Shown here one piece after another: positions 43,714-54,304 of a stretch of 64,000 nt of DNA. The position numbers were made by a program, and so were the translations under genes. The stretch is from Echria macrotheca. Lineage: Eukaryota > Ascomycota > Sordariomycetes > Sordariales > Schizotheciaceae. The DNA lies in contig MU839833.1 of assembly GCA_030411725.1 (NCBI GenBank), forward strand, positions 62,001-126,000, read 5' to 3'. The notes under the pieces are model-generated. The model was given only the letters and a program-made list of their open reading frames with translations, searched no databases and had not been told where the DNA came from. How positions within the stretch are numbered: position 1 is the stretch's first letter; every line of letters begins with the position of its first letter.

Positions 43714-45417
43714 CTACCAGTCCTTGGTGATGTCGAAGCTCCACTCAAACTGGAGGTGGGTCTTCTTGTCGTCATCAACAAAGCTAGAGGAGGCAGTGTA
43801 GTGGCCACGGGCGAGCATGCCGGTAGGGGCCTCCTCCTCGGCGACTGTGAAATGGATATATGTCAGTAGATGAACCTAGTCCAAAGATTCGGCGAGCTAA
43901 AGGGGAACTCGTGGAGTTGAGCCTCGGCGGGCGGTTTCGGTTAAGTTGCGCTGACTGTTGTGTTTAGGGGCAAACATACACTTCTTGCTATAGACCGGAT
44001 TCTTGTCCGTGTTCGGCGCGAAACTGCCCTAATTTGGGTGTTAGTCATGAGTTGTTTGGTGTTCGTTGTCAGACTCACAATCATTTCGCTCGTCTTGCCA
44101 CCTGGGATTTTGATACCCTTTCTCTTAATGACCTGGACATAGTGAAGACCGGAAAGAATCTCGTGCTGGACCTTGAAGTTCGCTGTCATTGTGAACTTGG
44201 CGCCCTCCTTGATCCTGAACGGCTTATCTTTCAGGGTGGCCTCGCTTCCGGGTGTTGATAGGTCAATGACTACCGGATCGCGACCCTCAGGTTGCATGGC
44301 GAGAGAAAGGATGATGCACACACGAGGGTCGTTGGGGTCGGAAAGGTCCTTTCCGCCGCCGCCCAGTCCAAGTGACTCCTTGTATCTCTGGAGGGACTCA
44401 TCTCCCTGATCTGGACCGTTGTTAGTCAGATAGCTTGACTTGTAGAGCGAAGTAGCCAAACTGTTGACGGAAGTCGTGTTTCTGGCCTGTGCGGAGTCCT
44501 CGGAATGGTCCTCAATAGGACTGTAGACGCCCGGATAAGGAGAACCGTATCGCTTGTACGGTGTGGCAAGAATACCAGCCTCTGGTCCAGCAGCCGAGTC
44601 GCTCAGCGACCGAGGAAGGCCGCCATATGGGCGACCGGGAACGTCAGACGCACGCCGTGGAGCAGGGGAGGGCCGTTCTGCCCCAGCTTCAGGGAAGACA
44701 GGTTCCACGAAAGACAGGTTTGAACCACGGCGAGCCATGGCGATAGCGAGGGAAAAGAGGTGGTGGAGGGTTGCTGAGAGATGGTTCTGGGGGGGAACAG
44801 AATTGTGTGGTGGAAGCCGAGAGGTGGGTGACAAGGAAAATTGGGAGGGGTCTGGTTGGAATCACCAAAGGAAAGAAGTTTCAAAGTAAATATTTTACTT
44901 GACCCCGGTGGTTGTGCGGCCGTGCAGAAGAATGAGTGCTTGTGGGCGAGGTGAAAGATTCACCGGGGGAAAGAGCGTCTTCAAGAAAAGAACGGTCCAC
45001 CCTTCAAGGTGCACGAAGTGTGCGATCTCTTGACTGATCTTCAACAAACAACGAACCGGTTCGAAGGGACATCAACGTGTCCGGACGCGTCCAAGTGGAA
45101 AAAGCAGGGCGAAATATATCGCTTGGTGTGTGTAGGAAAATCGACTTGGTGATCGTGACTTCCTTCCTTGCCGGACTGGGAGCTGGGATGTGTCCTTCAA
45201 CTGGGCTTGGGACTGAGCAAGCACTCGCTTGCTAGATCACTACCCCTGGCTTCTGGAGTCTACCCCGCGTTCACAGAAGAATATCGATAACAGAGATATA
45301 TACAGGAAAGTTTGTTGACATACCCATATTCTGGTAGTCGGCCAAGCTCTGCTTGGGCTGGGAGATCTTGTAGCCCGAGGTGTTCTCAGGCATCAGGTCT
45401 TCGTCATGGGACGCCAT
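43714..45417 (-). CDS. RDI1: Rho GDP-dissociation inhibitor
   Basis: Minus-strand exons 45417-45324, 44410-44079, 44028-43980 and 43844-43714 give 201 residues, the usual Rho-GDI size. The N-terminus reads MASHDEDLMPENTSGYKISQ. The core follows: DESLQRYKESLGLGGGG, DPNDPRVCIILSLAM, FRIKEGAKFTMTANFKVQHE, GLHYVQVIKRKGIKIPG, GSFAPNTDKNPVYSKK, GMLARGHYTASSSFVDDD. The end is EWSFDITKDW, the immunoglobulin-fold domain that holds the prenyl group of Rho/Cdc42. It keeps Rho GTPases soluble and GDP-bound. Intron 1 is 913 nt, far longer than any other here, with branch CTGACTAAC and acceptor GGTCCAG. It contains an alternative in-frame start at 44738. Confidence 0.95.
44411..44738 (-). CDS. Alternative N-terminal exon of Rho-GDI (inside intron 1)
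   Basis: From the ATG at 44738 (context CGCCATGG) the frame is open through the intron-1 acceptor into Rho-GDI exon 2, adding about 109 residues and giving a 279-residue form. The extension is Ser/Pro/Tyr-rich: MARRGSNLSFVEPVFPEAGA, RYGSPYPGVYSPIEDHSED, TTSVNSLATSLYKSSYLTNN. It needs a transcript starting within intron 1 and not using that acceptor. The open frame and in-frame join support it; no transcript evidence is available. Confidence 0.45.
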
Positions 45418-47374
45418 GCTGGGCAATTAGTCAGGCAAAAGGGTGTCAATCGGCGGGCTCTTCGGGACCAGGAAAATGACTGTCGTCTATCGTGAATACT
45501 CTCGTCGTCAGTTGCGCTCCGGGAAGACTGAGGTGATGATGGGGAGCTTTTATTTGGGCCAGACTGATCGGTGAGGGGCCGTGGAGGGGCTGAGGGGTTG
45601 CTGGCCACCAGCTAAAAATCGGCAAGGGGCCGATGGTGGGGTCTGCAGCCGCAGGAGAGAGCTTGGGTCATGAATCATGCTTCATTGGACCGTTTGCCGG
45701 TCCATGGAACACGGCTTGGACGAAACCGTCTCACTCTGCTTCTTGACTGGATCTGTCAGCGGTGATGTGTTTGAGAAGATCGGGTGGAAGTAGAGGCGAG
45801 AAGGTGACAGGTCGGGCTGTCTGCGAGTCACCAAAGCATAGTCAACTTTGCATTCATCTCATTTGAGTTCTGCGGATATTGACATGCAAGTCCACCAGGA
45901 CAACACCAACTTTGGATACCAAATCGATTATTTCTCCTTCCGTACCGACCGGGAGTGTGGACCGGAAGAACCTTCGGATCGGGCATTCACCCCAAGGGTT
46001 AACAGTGCAAAAAATAGTGCACTAACTTCCTGCCAGCTACTTTCGCATTGCCACTGTTAGTGGCGGAACCTATACTAGTGTGCCAAGAGTCGGCAACGGG
46101 GCCGCCTTCTTGACAACTCAGTTCAAGATAACGTTAGCTTCCGGTTCAAGACATTGGCGATGCCTTGAAGATTCACTCAAAGTCTGTATTCTCGCGCCGC
46201 CAGCCTTGGGGTTTGGGGTATCATTGAAGCCGAGATGTTAACCCGACACTGAAACTGGGGATTATCCTCACCGCTCATCTCACAAACCAGGGCACACCAT
46301 CATCAGGCAAGGCCGAAAACCCAGCATTCAGATCTAATAAGTGACAGACGCTTGCTTCCCCGCAACCCCGCGTTGAAGTGTTCAATCGTAATCACCAATT
46401 CATGCTGGGGATGTGGGTGTTCGTAGGGCAGCAATCGTTCGCTCCTCCACCATGAAGCCCCTGGCGGGCTTTTAGACACCTAGTGAAGACGTGGCATCCA
46501 ACAAGAACTCTTGTTCTCGAGTCCACGATCTCGAGGCTTTCGAGACTCGCCACTCACAGACATCAATGCATAGGGGCGATGAATCTTGTCACGATCCAAA
46601 AACTGACATCGCAGCCTGACCAGCGCATTTCTCCAAAGTGCCAAATCAGAGCAGGAGCCTCAAAACGCCTTGCCCGCAACTTGGTGGGTTCCAATTCGCC
46701 CGAAAGGACGACGGAAGCGCGGCGCGTGGGTGGGCAGCGGGAGCACGTCCAAGGGTCTCTCCGCAAACCGGTGCGCGCAGGTGTGGAGCGCAGAGCCCAA
46801 TCATCCACGACGATGTGCCCGGCTCTGCCACAAGAGGTGAAGTGGCCCCTCGACCAAAGTGAGGGTGGCCCGTGCGAGCGCACTAAACCTTAGTGGAATA
46901 CCCGGTCGCTCCCTATTGAGCCAGCGAGGCATGGTTCTTACCCCAGGAGCCCAGGACCCCCAGCCTCTTCTCCCAATCTATCGCTCCTCCTCCCCCCGAA
47001 CAGATTACGGATTTCGCGCCGGCTGACCAGCGAACTTCAGCTCTCTCGATCGCATCAGCGGGAACCATTCTTGCGGCCACCACTTCTTGTGCCATCGAGC
47101 ACGTCCTTCCTTCCATCCGGTCTCCGATCCGTTAATTCGGCTTTATTTTCTTTTGGGAGCACTCGACTCCGGACGCATTTGGTCGCTGCACATCGCGGTC
47201 CAGCGTCTCTCCCGGCCCCTGCGGCTCGCGCGCAAAGATTTTGCTCGTCGCGACTCGCTTCACGACCACCTCAACCGCCCGCCGCGAGACTGAGTGCTAG
47301 TCGGACGTCGGTTCAAAACATCTAGGAGTTCAATTTGTGCTTCAGTGTATTATTCCCTGGGCAAAGTTTCCGCC
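45418..47374. other. 2-kb intergenic region, divergent promoters of Rho-GDI and Bqt4-like genes
   Basis: No gene supported. A 136-codon frame at 46483-46893 overlaps one of 106 codons on the other strand, a sign of chance frames. CT-rich leader sequence precedes 47375. Confidence 0.5.
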
Positions 47375-48796
47375 ATGTCGCCCAACAGACATCTTCCGGA
47401 ACGTCACAACCCTCTCCTCCTCGAGGGGGTACCTCCTCGTAAGCCTCTCACCTGGTCGCCTGAGTCTCTTTCGCCCGTGGTTGCGACTAACAGTGTCTGG
47501 TGCAGACGCAGAGCTTGCTGCTCGTCGTCGATTGGGTCAGACCCAACTCACGGCCCGCATGGTTGCGGCGATCCCCGGAGCCGATGTCGACGCGGCCGCG
47601 CTCGGCTGGTTTGACTACGCGCACTTGCGAGCTCCGCTTCCCAAGGGCATTGTCTCAGGCATTTTCAAGTCCTCGCCGCCCAGCTACTTCTTGATGCGAC
47701 GCAGCCAAGACGGCTACGTCTCGGCGACCGGCATGTTCAAGGCGACTTTCCCATACGCTGCGCAGGAAGAGGAGGAGGCTGAGCGCAAGTACATCAAGTC
47801 TCTTCCAACAACTAGCCACGACGAGACGGCGGGAAATGTGTGGATTCCGCCGGAGCAGGCTTTGGAGCTCGCGGCCGAGTACCAGATCGTCCCTTGGATC
47901 CGTGCGTTGCTTGATCCATCGGACATCTCCGTCACACCCGGCGCGGACAACAGCCCTCCCAGGAAGATCTCGGCACCGCCCAAGTTCTTTTTTGCGCAGC
48001 CAGCCATGGCCCCGGTCGCGACGCGCGCGTCCACTCGCAGCCGTCGATCAGTGAGCCCGACCAAGTCGGCGAGCAACCGACGCGCGGTAGCCAGCCCCCG
48101 GAAGCGCAGGGGTCCGTCATCGCAGTCGTCCATCATCACCGAGACACCGCCCAGCGAGTCCCAATCGCCGACGCTTGTGAACGGGGAAGTGCCTTCTCAA
48201 CTTCCCGTGCCGATTCTCGCGAAGCCGGTAATCGCAAAGGTCGAGGAATCAGACGAAAGCATTGTCAAGATCGAGTCGATTGAAAAGGAGCCGTCTGTGG
48301 TGCTCCAACCGGTCGAAGAGGAGCCCAAGATCAAGGTGCATGTCGATGAGGAGGTCAAGTTGGATGAAGATGGCGAGGAAGTGAAACACACCAAGGTTGA
48401 GGTCGAGGTGCCACTTTTTGGCGACATCCCGTCTGCTGACGACGCGGCCAAGGTGGTTGCCGAGGCCAAGGCCATGGTCGAGGCTGCCAAGGCGATCGCC
48501 GAGGACTCATCGCTCGCAGGCGAAAAGGCAAAGAGGAAGGCTGATGAGATGGCCGTGGATGAGGAGGGGAACAAGGGAGAGGGTGCAGTTGAGGAGCCAC
48601 AGTCCAAGAAGGTCAAGACCGAGGCAGAGCTACGGAAGGAAAAGATCCGAAAGCGTGCCTACCTGGGTCTTACCGCGACATTTGCTGTCGGTGCTGTCGG
48701 GTACGTTACTGCGGTCTCTGACTTGGTACCATTACTGACTGAATTTACAGTGCGCTCATTCCAGTTCTTGGCCCCTATGTTATGAACGCCCTATAG
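47375..48796 (+). CDS. Bqt4-like APSES/KilA-N domain protein of the inner nuclear membrane
   Basis: Exons 47375-47438, 47506-48700 and 48751-48796 (introns with GTAAGC/TGCAG and GTACGT/TACAG) give 434 residues. Residues about 30-150 form the KilA-N/APSES-like fold: SYFLMRRSQDGYVSATGMFK, NVWIPPEQALELAAEYQIVP, WIRALLDPSDIS. A basic region follows with TRSRRSVSPTKSASNRR and SPRKRRG (nuclear localisation). Acidic Glu/Lys/Val-rich repeats come next (VEEEPKIKVHVDEEVKLDE). The last exon completes a C-terminal membrane anchor, LGLTATFAVGAVGALIPVLG. This layout matches fission-yeast Bqt4, which tethers telomeres to the nuclear envelope. The DNA-binding role of APSES factors such as StuA or Mbp1 is therefore less likely. 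Confidence 0.88.
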
Positions 48797-50181
48797 CGGC
48801 ATGGCATAGCGCCGCATTGGGGATTCTCTAGCCGGGCGGATCTACTTGGTCGTGAATTTTGGAGTTGCTGAAAGATCAAATGGGCAAAAATGGGGCGGAA
48901 GGGCATATTTTCTCTCTTTTCGATTCGCAATTGGTTGCGCTTCTTTTTTTTCCCTTGTCTTGTTTTAACTGCACATACCCCCGCGACAAATACTGTCGCT
49001 TTCCCCTTTTTTTCTTTCTTGGTGCGATCGAGGAAAGATTTAGCTGGCTTCCTCGGGCTTTTTTGTATCGAAGGAGGATGGTGGTCAGTTGAATCAGAAC
49101 TTTGTCGACATCTTGTAGGTATACAAATAACTAGCACCACACACACCACACACACACCCCAGAGAGCTCGAGGTTAGGTACGTTGGGAAAGGGGGTGGGA
49201 AGATGTGGGCGAAGGAGGGGGAGGCGTACGGGTTTCGGCGACAGGCTGGCTGGCGGTATGTCGCAGATATGCCTTTTGTAATGAATGATCGGCTGAGAAT
49301 TGCAGAGCGGTTTTGTTTGTAAACTTGGTGGTCTTGTATCGACGTCCATCTCGTCGCCTGGTTTTGGATGAAGCCAATCTATTCGACGGCATCATCCGAG
49401 CCAATCAAGCAGTCTGCCAACCCATCGATCGTGACCGCACAGACTGGGACAAAATTTCTCTGGTGTGTGCTGTAATTCCCTCCTCTCCTCATCTCTCTCT
49501 CATCGTTCTCTTCTGTCGTGGCGTGATGGGAATGATGGAGTGAATACCGAAAATGCCAAGGGGGAAGGACACAATACAATCCCTATTGTGTCCCCCGTGT
49601 CCCCCGGTCATCCTCGATTTTTTCGAGATGGGGATGTGATTCATCGTACTCGATCCTCCTTCTTTCCCGTCCCTCGACGATGGAACAAAGAAAGGAGTGC
49701 GCGGAACAAAGGGGGTGCCCTGACGGGCTGACGGGTACCTTGGCGGGTCAGGGGCGAGACGAGACGGCGACGGGAGTATCCGCTGCGTTAGTTCCGGGTC
49801 CCGGCTTTTCTTTGTCTACACGTGTTGGTAGTCTGGCCTTGTTTCTCTGTTTCTGATCAAGTGGATATTTCCGCAGAGAGGCGAATAAATCGGCGATGAA
49901 GTGGGTGATTGAGACCCTGGAGTGGAAGGTTGGTCAGGCGGGGAGGGAGGAGGGGAAGGGGGCCCGGCAATGGTCGGCTCATGGCTCATGGCGCGTTGCT
50001 GGGTTCGGGTAATCGTTTACGTCTCTCCCTCCTTTTGGCATTCCCTCCCTTCGGTCAGAACATTCATCCCTTCAGTGCATCAGGAACTCTTAATTTCACT
50101 GATTTTTGTTTTCGTCGTTTTCTCCCGGCCTTTTAGCTTTGCACCGTCTTTTAAAAAAAAGAGCCGAAAGAGCGGGTGAGA
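48797..50181. other. Intergenic, with a CA-rich microsatellite
   Basis: A CACACC/CA-rich run lies at about 49135-49158 and T-rich tracts near 48945-49020. No gene is supported in these 1.4 kb. Confidence 0.5.
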
Positions 50182-51493
50182 ATGCGGCCGGTAGTAAGGA
50201 CTGTGTGCGGGGCCTCCGCCGCCGCCGCCGCCGCAAGGCCGATGCGGATACGGATGCGGACATGGACACAGAGCAGCAGGTCATTCTCGGTCACGACGCG
50301 GAAACTGGATAACTATGCGTTTATCGGGCTCGGGCAGATGGTGAGTTTTTATTTTATTTTTCTCCAAACGAGACAAAAATGGTGGCTAAAATACAGTGCT
50401 CAGGGATACCAAATGGCCCGCAACCTCCAGGCCAAGCTGGCGCCGTCTGATAGCGTCCGGGTGTTTGACATCAACGCCGACGCGGCGAAGAAGCTGGTCG
50501 GGGAGATGAAGACGCAGCAGGCCGGCGGGGCTGCTGCCTCGGTCGCTGGGAGTGCGGCTGAGGCTTCTAGGGACGCGGTATGTTTTCTTTTCTCTTTTCT
50601 GCTTGCCTGTTATTCTCTTCTCTTTTATGAGGAGTTTTGAGTTATGATTTGTCTAAATTTGCCTGGTTCTGCCGGGTTTTCGCCTTATTTTTACCATATA
50701 AAGAAAAAGCCAATCCTCTCAGACTTTTTGCGGAATGAGGAGCGGGATGAGATGGAATCGCTGACATGGACAGGACACCATCATCACCTGCCTCCCCGAG
50801 CCCCAACACGTCAAGGCGGTATATGCCTCGCTCGTCCCAGAGCTCAAAGAAAGGCCGCAGCGGAGGCTCTTCATCGACTGCTCAACCATCGACCCGTCGT
50901 CCTCGCGCGCCGTCGCATCTGCCATCCCGACCTCGCTGGGCGATTTTGTCGACGCGCCCATGTCGGGCGGCGTGGTCGGCGCCACGGCCGGCACGCTCAC
51001 CTTCATGCTCGGCGCGCCGGCGTCCCTCCTAGACCGCATCGAGCCGATCCTGCTGCGCATGGGCAAGCGCGTGCTGCACTGCGGGCCGCACGGGGCCGGT
51101 CTGTCGGCGAAGCTGGCCAACAACTACCTGCTCGCCATCGAGAACATCGCCACGGCCGAGGCCATGAACCTCGGCGTGAAGTGGGGGCTGGATCCGAAGG
51201 TGCTGGCGGACGTGATCAATGTCAGCACGGGCCGGTGCTGGCCGAGCGAGGTTAACAACCCCGTGCCCGGCGTGGTCGGGACGGCGCCGGCCGGGCGGGA
51301 TTATGCGGGCGGCTTTGGGATTGGCTTGATGCGCAAGGATCTGAGGCTGGCGGTGCTGGCGGCCGGCGAGGCGGATGCGAAGCTCGTGCTTGCCGATCGG
51401 GCGCAGGAGGTGTATGAGCGGGCTGAGGCGGATGAGAGGTGTCGGGGGAGGGACTTTTCGGTTGTGTATCGCTGGTTGGGCGGGAAGGAGTAG
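50182..51493 (+). CDS. 3-hydroxyisobutyrate dehydrogenase, mitochondrial
   Basis: Exons 50182-50340, 50404-50577 and 50774-51493 give 350 residues. Residues 1-40 are Arg/Ala/Ser-rich without acids (GASAAAAAARPMRIRMRTWT), a mitochondrial targeting peptide. The NAD-binding loop is FIGLGQMGYQMARNL, split by intron 1, with VRVFDINAD after it. The dehydrogenase signatures are DAPMSGGVVGATAGTLTFML, the catalytic-lysine helix GAGLSAKLANNYLLAIENI, and VINVSTGRCWPSEVNNPVPG. The last region GFGIGLMRKDLRLAVLAAGE is typical of the family. The enzyme oxidises 3-hydroxyisobutyrate to methylmalonate semialdehyde in valine breakdown. Intron 2 is long (196 nt) for this gene set. Confidence 0.94.
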
Positions 51494-52251
51494 TAGACCT
51501 GGTAGTCTAGGTGTGTATCAAAAGTCTGCGGTTTTGCCAAGTCTTTGAGAGTCTTGAACATGAGTTCCACCTTTTACCAGACAGTTTTCTCCGGCAGCCA
51601 GGTATCGGGTCGTCGAAGGGGGTGGGGAGTTTCCCCGCCTCCAGATCCCTTGGCGACTTCATGGCGTTGTTGCTCTCCCAAACTTCGATTCGGTTCTTCT
51701 CAAGATTGGACACTCATCCCCCGATGACGGCAATGGTAAGCAATTGACCATGTTGCATCTTCACATGTCCATTATGTGCTGCAATAAGGGTTCCGCACCC
51801 GAGACACCAACCAAAACTGGTGTGCGATTGGGTTGCCTTTCCAGAAGAGGGAGGGTTGCAGTTTGGGTGATGGGGCAGCACGCCATGGTGTGGCCCTATT
51901 CGTATTCGCGAATTAAATCACCGACGCCTACACTCATGCCATGGCAGGACATACTACCCAAAGAAGTATTGGAAGGCGGTGGTGGGCTGCTTGTTGAGTG
52001 CTTTTGGGATCCGGAGACTATTCCTTTTCTAGATGGGGGTTGGTGGTATATGTACGGCTGCTTTCTCGTGGTGGTATGATCCCTCTTCTGTCTATCTTTT
52101 GGTCAACAGCGATAATGATTTGGAGCTTGGGAATATTACCGGCTGAACAAAGCATGGCTAGAGACACTCTCTAGCATATTCCCAAACTTCAATCATCTCT
52201 CTCTATTATCTTGAGCTTTTGGCTACAGAAACAAACAAACAAACCCACACC
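51494..52251. other. Intergenic, no gene seen
   Basis: 3' flank of the dehydrogenase and promoter of the RTA1-like gene; the final 60 bases are an A/C-rich leader. Confidence 0.55.
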
Positions 52252-53454
52252 ATGGACCTCCTCCCACCCAGCTTTTTTGTCGCCGCCGATTCCGAGAACG
52301 ACACCTTCGACCTCCGCCAGTACTACGACCTCTGCAACGAGATCACGCCCTACTGCCCCGTCCAAGCCACCACGCTCGGCTACTTCCCCAACCGGGGGAT
52401 CAACATTTTCTTCGCCATCGGCTTCGGGCTCGCCGGCGTCACCACGCTTGTGCTGGGCATCTGGAAGCGCACATGGTCCTACACGGCATTCATCACGGCC
52501 GGCTGCATGCTCGAGATGGCGGGCTACATCGCGCGCGTGCCGCTGGCCGACAACCCGTGGAACAAGACGGGCTTCCAGACGCAGATCGTCGCCGTCATCC
52601 TCGCGCCGACGCTGGTCTGTATCTCGGTCTATCTGACGCTGAAGCATGTCTGTCTGGCGCTGCATCCGGGGCTGTCGAGGGTCCGGCCGGGCTTGTATCC
52701 GTTTATCTTTGTGCCGCTAGATGTGTCTTGTTTAGTTGTCCAGGCTATTGGTGGGATTTTGGCCGCCAGTGCAGGGGATAACTTTGCTATGCTGAGAAAT
52801 GGGAATCGGGCTATTATCGCGGGGATTGCGCTGCAGGTTGTTGTGTTGCTGTTCTTTGGGTCGGTGGCGGCGGATTACTATGTTCGTGTGCGGAGTTGGG
52901 TTCGTGTTGATGGGGTGCACGAGGAGAGACATCATGAGGCGGTGTCGCTGTGGAGGGATAAGAAGTTTCGGTTGTTTGTTTACGCTGTCGTGGGTGCGTA
53001 TTGTGGCATCTTGATTCGGTGTATTTACCGGTGAGTAATTCCCTTGAGTTTCCAGTCAGATGACTCTATAACGGATACTGACAAGAGTTAGCATCGCTGA
53101 GATGGCCGGAGGATGGGGAAACCACATTATGCAGGATGAGCCATCGTTTATCGTGCTCGAAGGCTTGTGAGTCATTTCTTCTCTATATCATACACACTTT
53201 TGATATTCCGAGGACTAACACATCGTGTCAGCATGGTGCTCATCGCTTGTTGTTTGCTCGCTGCGTTTCCCCCCGGATTTCTGTTTCCTCAGATGGCAGC
53301 TCGTATGGCCAGGGTCGAGAACGCGGGAACGGAGAAGTCAAAACACGCCGGTGGAGTCAAGGAAGCAACTGGGACTGACCACGGTGATGGGTCAGAGGGT
53401 CAGGAGAAGGACGTCGAGAAGACCGGGGGTTCTCAGCCCGTGACAGAGAGGTAG
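52252..53454 (+). CDS. RTA1-like multi-pass membrane protein
   Basis: Exons 52252-53030, 53092-53166 and 53232-53454 give 358 residues. Seven hydrophobic segments follow an N-terminal head with CNEITPYCPVQATTLGYFPN. Family marks are GCMLEMAGYIARVPLADNP, the QTQIVAVILAPTLVCISVYL helix, FVPLDVSCLVVQAIGGILAA, YCGILIRCIYR joined to IAEMAGGWGNHIMQDEPSF, and the last helix MVLIACCLLAAFPPGFLFPQ. The C-terminal tail is charged and disordered. RTA1/Rsb1-type proteins are linked to lipid export and resistance to toxic lipids such as aminocholesterol or sphingoid bases; that function is by family. The 7-TM order and EMAGG motif make the family secure. Confidence 0.93.
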
Positions 53455-54037
53455 ATTGATCAATTCTACGCCGATGCTGTTGTAATGAGTAACTTGTACA
53501 CAAATCAGGTTTTGTTGCATCCGCAGCATTGGTCCAGAATGTGAGTGTTCCCTTATCAGAGTCATCTATGAGTCTTGGGGTTGCGTCGTACCAGCCGTTG
53601 CCATCGGCTCGAACGGATGGAAGGTACCTATATATATATATATATATATGTGCGCATCCATCGATCTTCATGGATGGAAAAATCAAAATGCAGGCTAGCT
53701 AGTGGCATAAGACAGGAGACCGATATACAATCAGGCAGCCTATGTTGAAGGCCTGTTATTGAACAAGATAACCTTAGTCTCAATTCACTGACTCCAGTCT
53801 ATACGGAGTTTATGGGAATATATACTTGCTCATTCCAACACCACCGTCCAATCATTACAAGGATGGATCTTACGAATACGGATCCGAGACCGGGCACGGA
53901 GGATACTCCGGCGGCCGGCTTCTACGCCGAACTTCATCCTGACTTCGACAATATGAGAGTCGCTTGCCTGGCAGGCTGCTCCGAGTTCAACGGATCATGT
54001 TTGATCTGGACCGAGCTGGCCTACGCACCAAAGGCAT
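53455..54037. other. Intergenic with TA microsatellite and a doubtful open frame
   Basis: A (TA)n run sits at about 53629-53649. A frame starting MDLTNTDPRPGTEDTPAAGF at 53863 leads into the Elf1-like segment in a different frame. It contains no first zinc-ribbon CXXC of Elf1. Confidence 0.45.
53629..53649. repeat. (TA)n microsatellite
   Basis: About ten TA units, directly visible. Confidence 0.9.
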
Positions 54038-54304
54038 TCCGTCACTGTCAAGCTGGACAAGAAGGCTGGAGTCGGCCAGTTGGATTGCAAGGTTTGCGGC
54101 CAAAAATTCCAGTGCGGAATCAACTGTGAGCGGTTCCCCATCGTTCGGGAGCGAAGTCCAGGGCTAATATTTCTGTCTGGCAGATCTCGCCGCTGCAGTC
54201 GACGTCTACAGCGAATGGGTGGACGCTGCAGGTATGCGAACACATTTCTCCGCTCCAAAGACACCTTGCTGACCGCAGTAGATGATGTAGCCCATGATTG
54301 TTAA
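54038..54304 (+). pseudogene. 5'-truncated copy of transcription elongation factor Elf1
   Basis: Three pieces, 54038-54125, 54184-54231 and 54279-54304, join in frame at fungal splice sites (GTGAGC/GGCAG; GTATGC/CGCAG) and encode about 53 residues. The order is SVTVKLDKKAGVGQLDC, then KVCGQKFQCGINYLAAAVDV, then YSEWVDAA, then DDVAHDC. This is the second half of the Elf1 zinc ribbon (second CXXC plus the YLS-PVDVYSEWVDA block). Missing upstream are the Lys/Arg-rich start and the first CXXC (CXFCNHE). A stop (TGA near 54001) lies upstream in the same frame. Either a pseudogene made by partial duplication, or a gene whose first exon I failed to find. Confidence 0.6.

Noticed and set aside
46483..46893. 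136-codon frame upstream of the Bqt4-like gene
   Set aside because: A 106-codon frame lies open on the opposite strand over the same bases; composition is unremarkable and no motif is seen.
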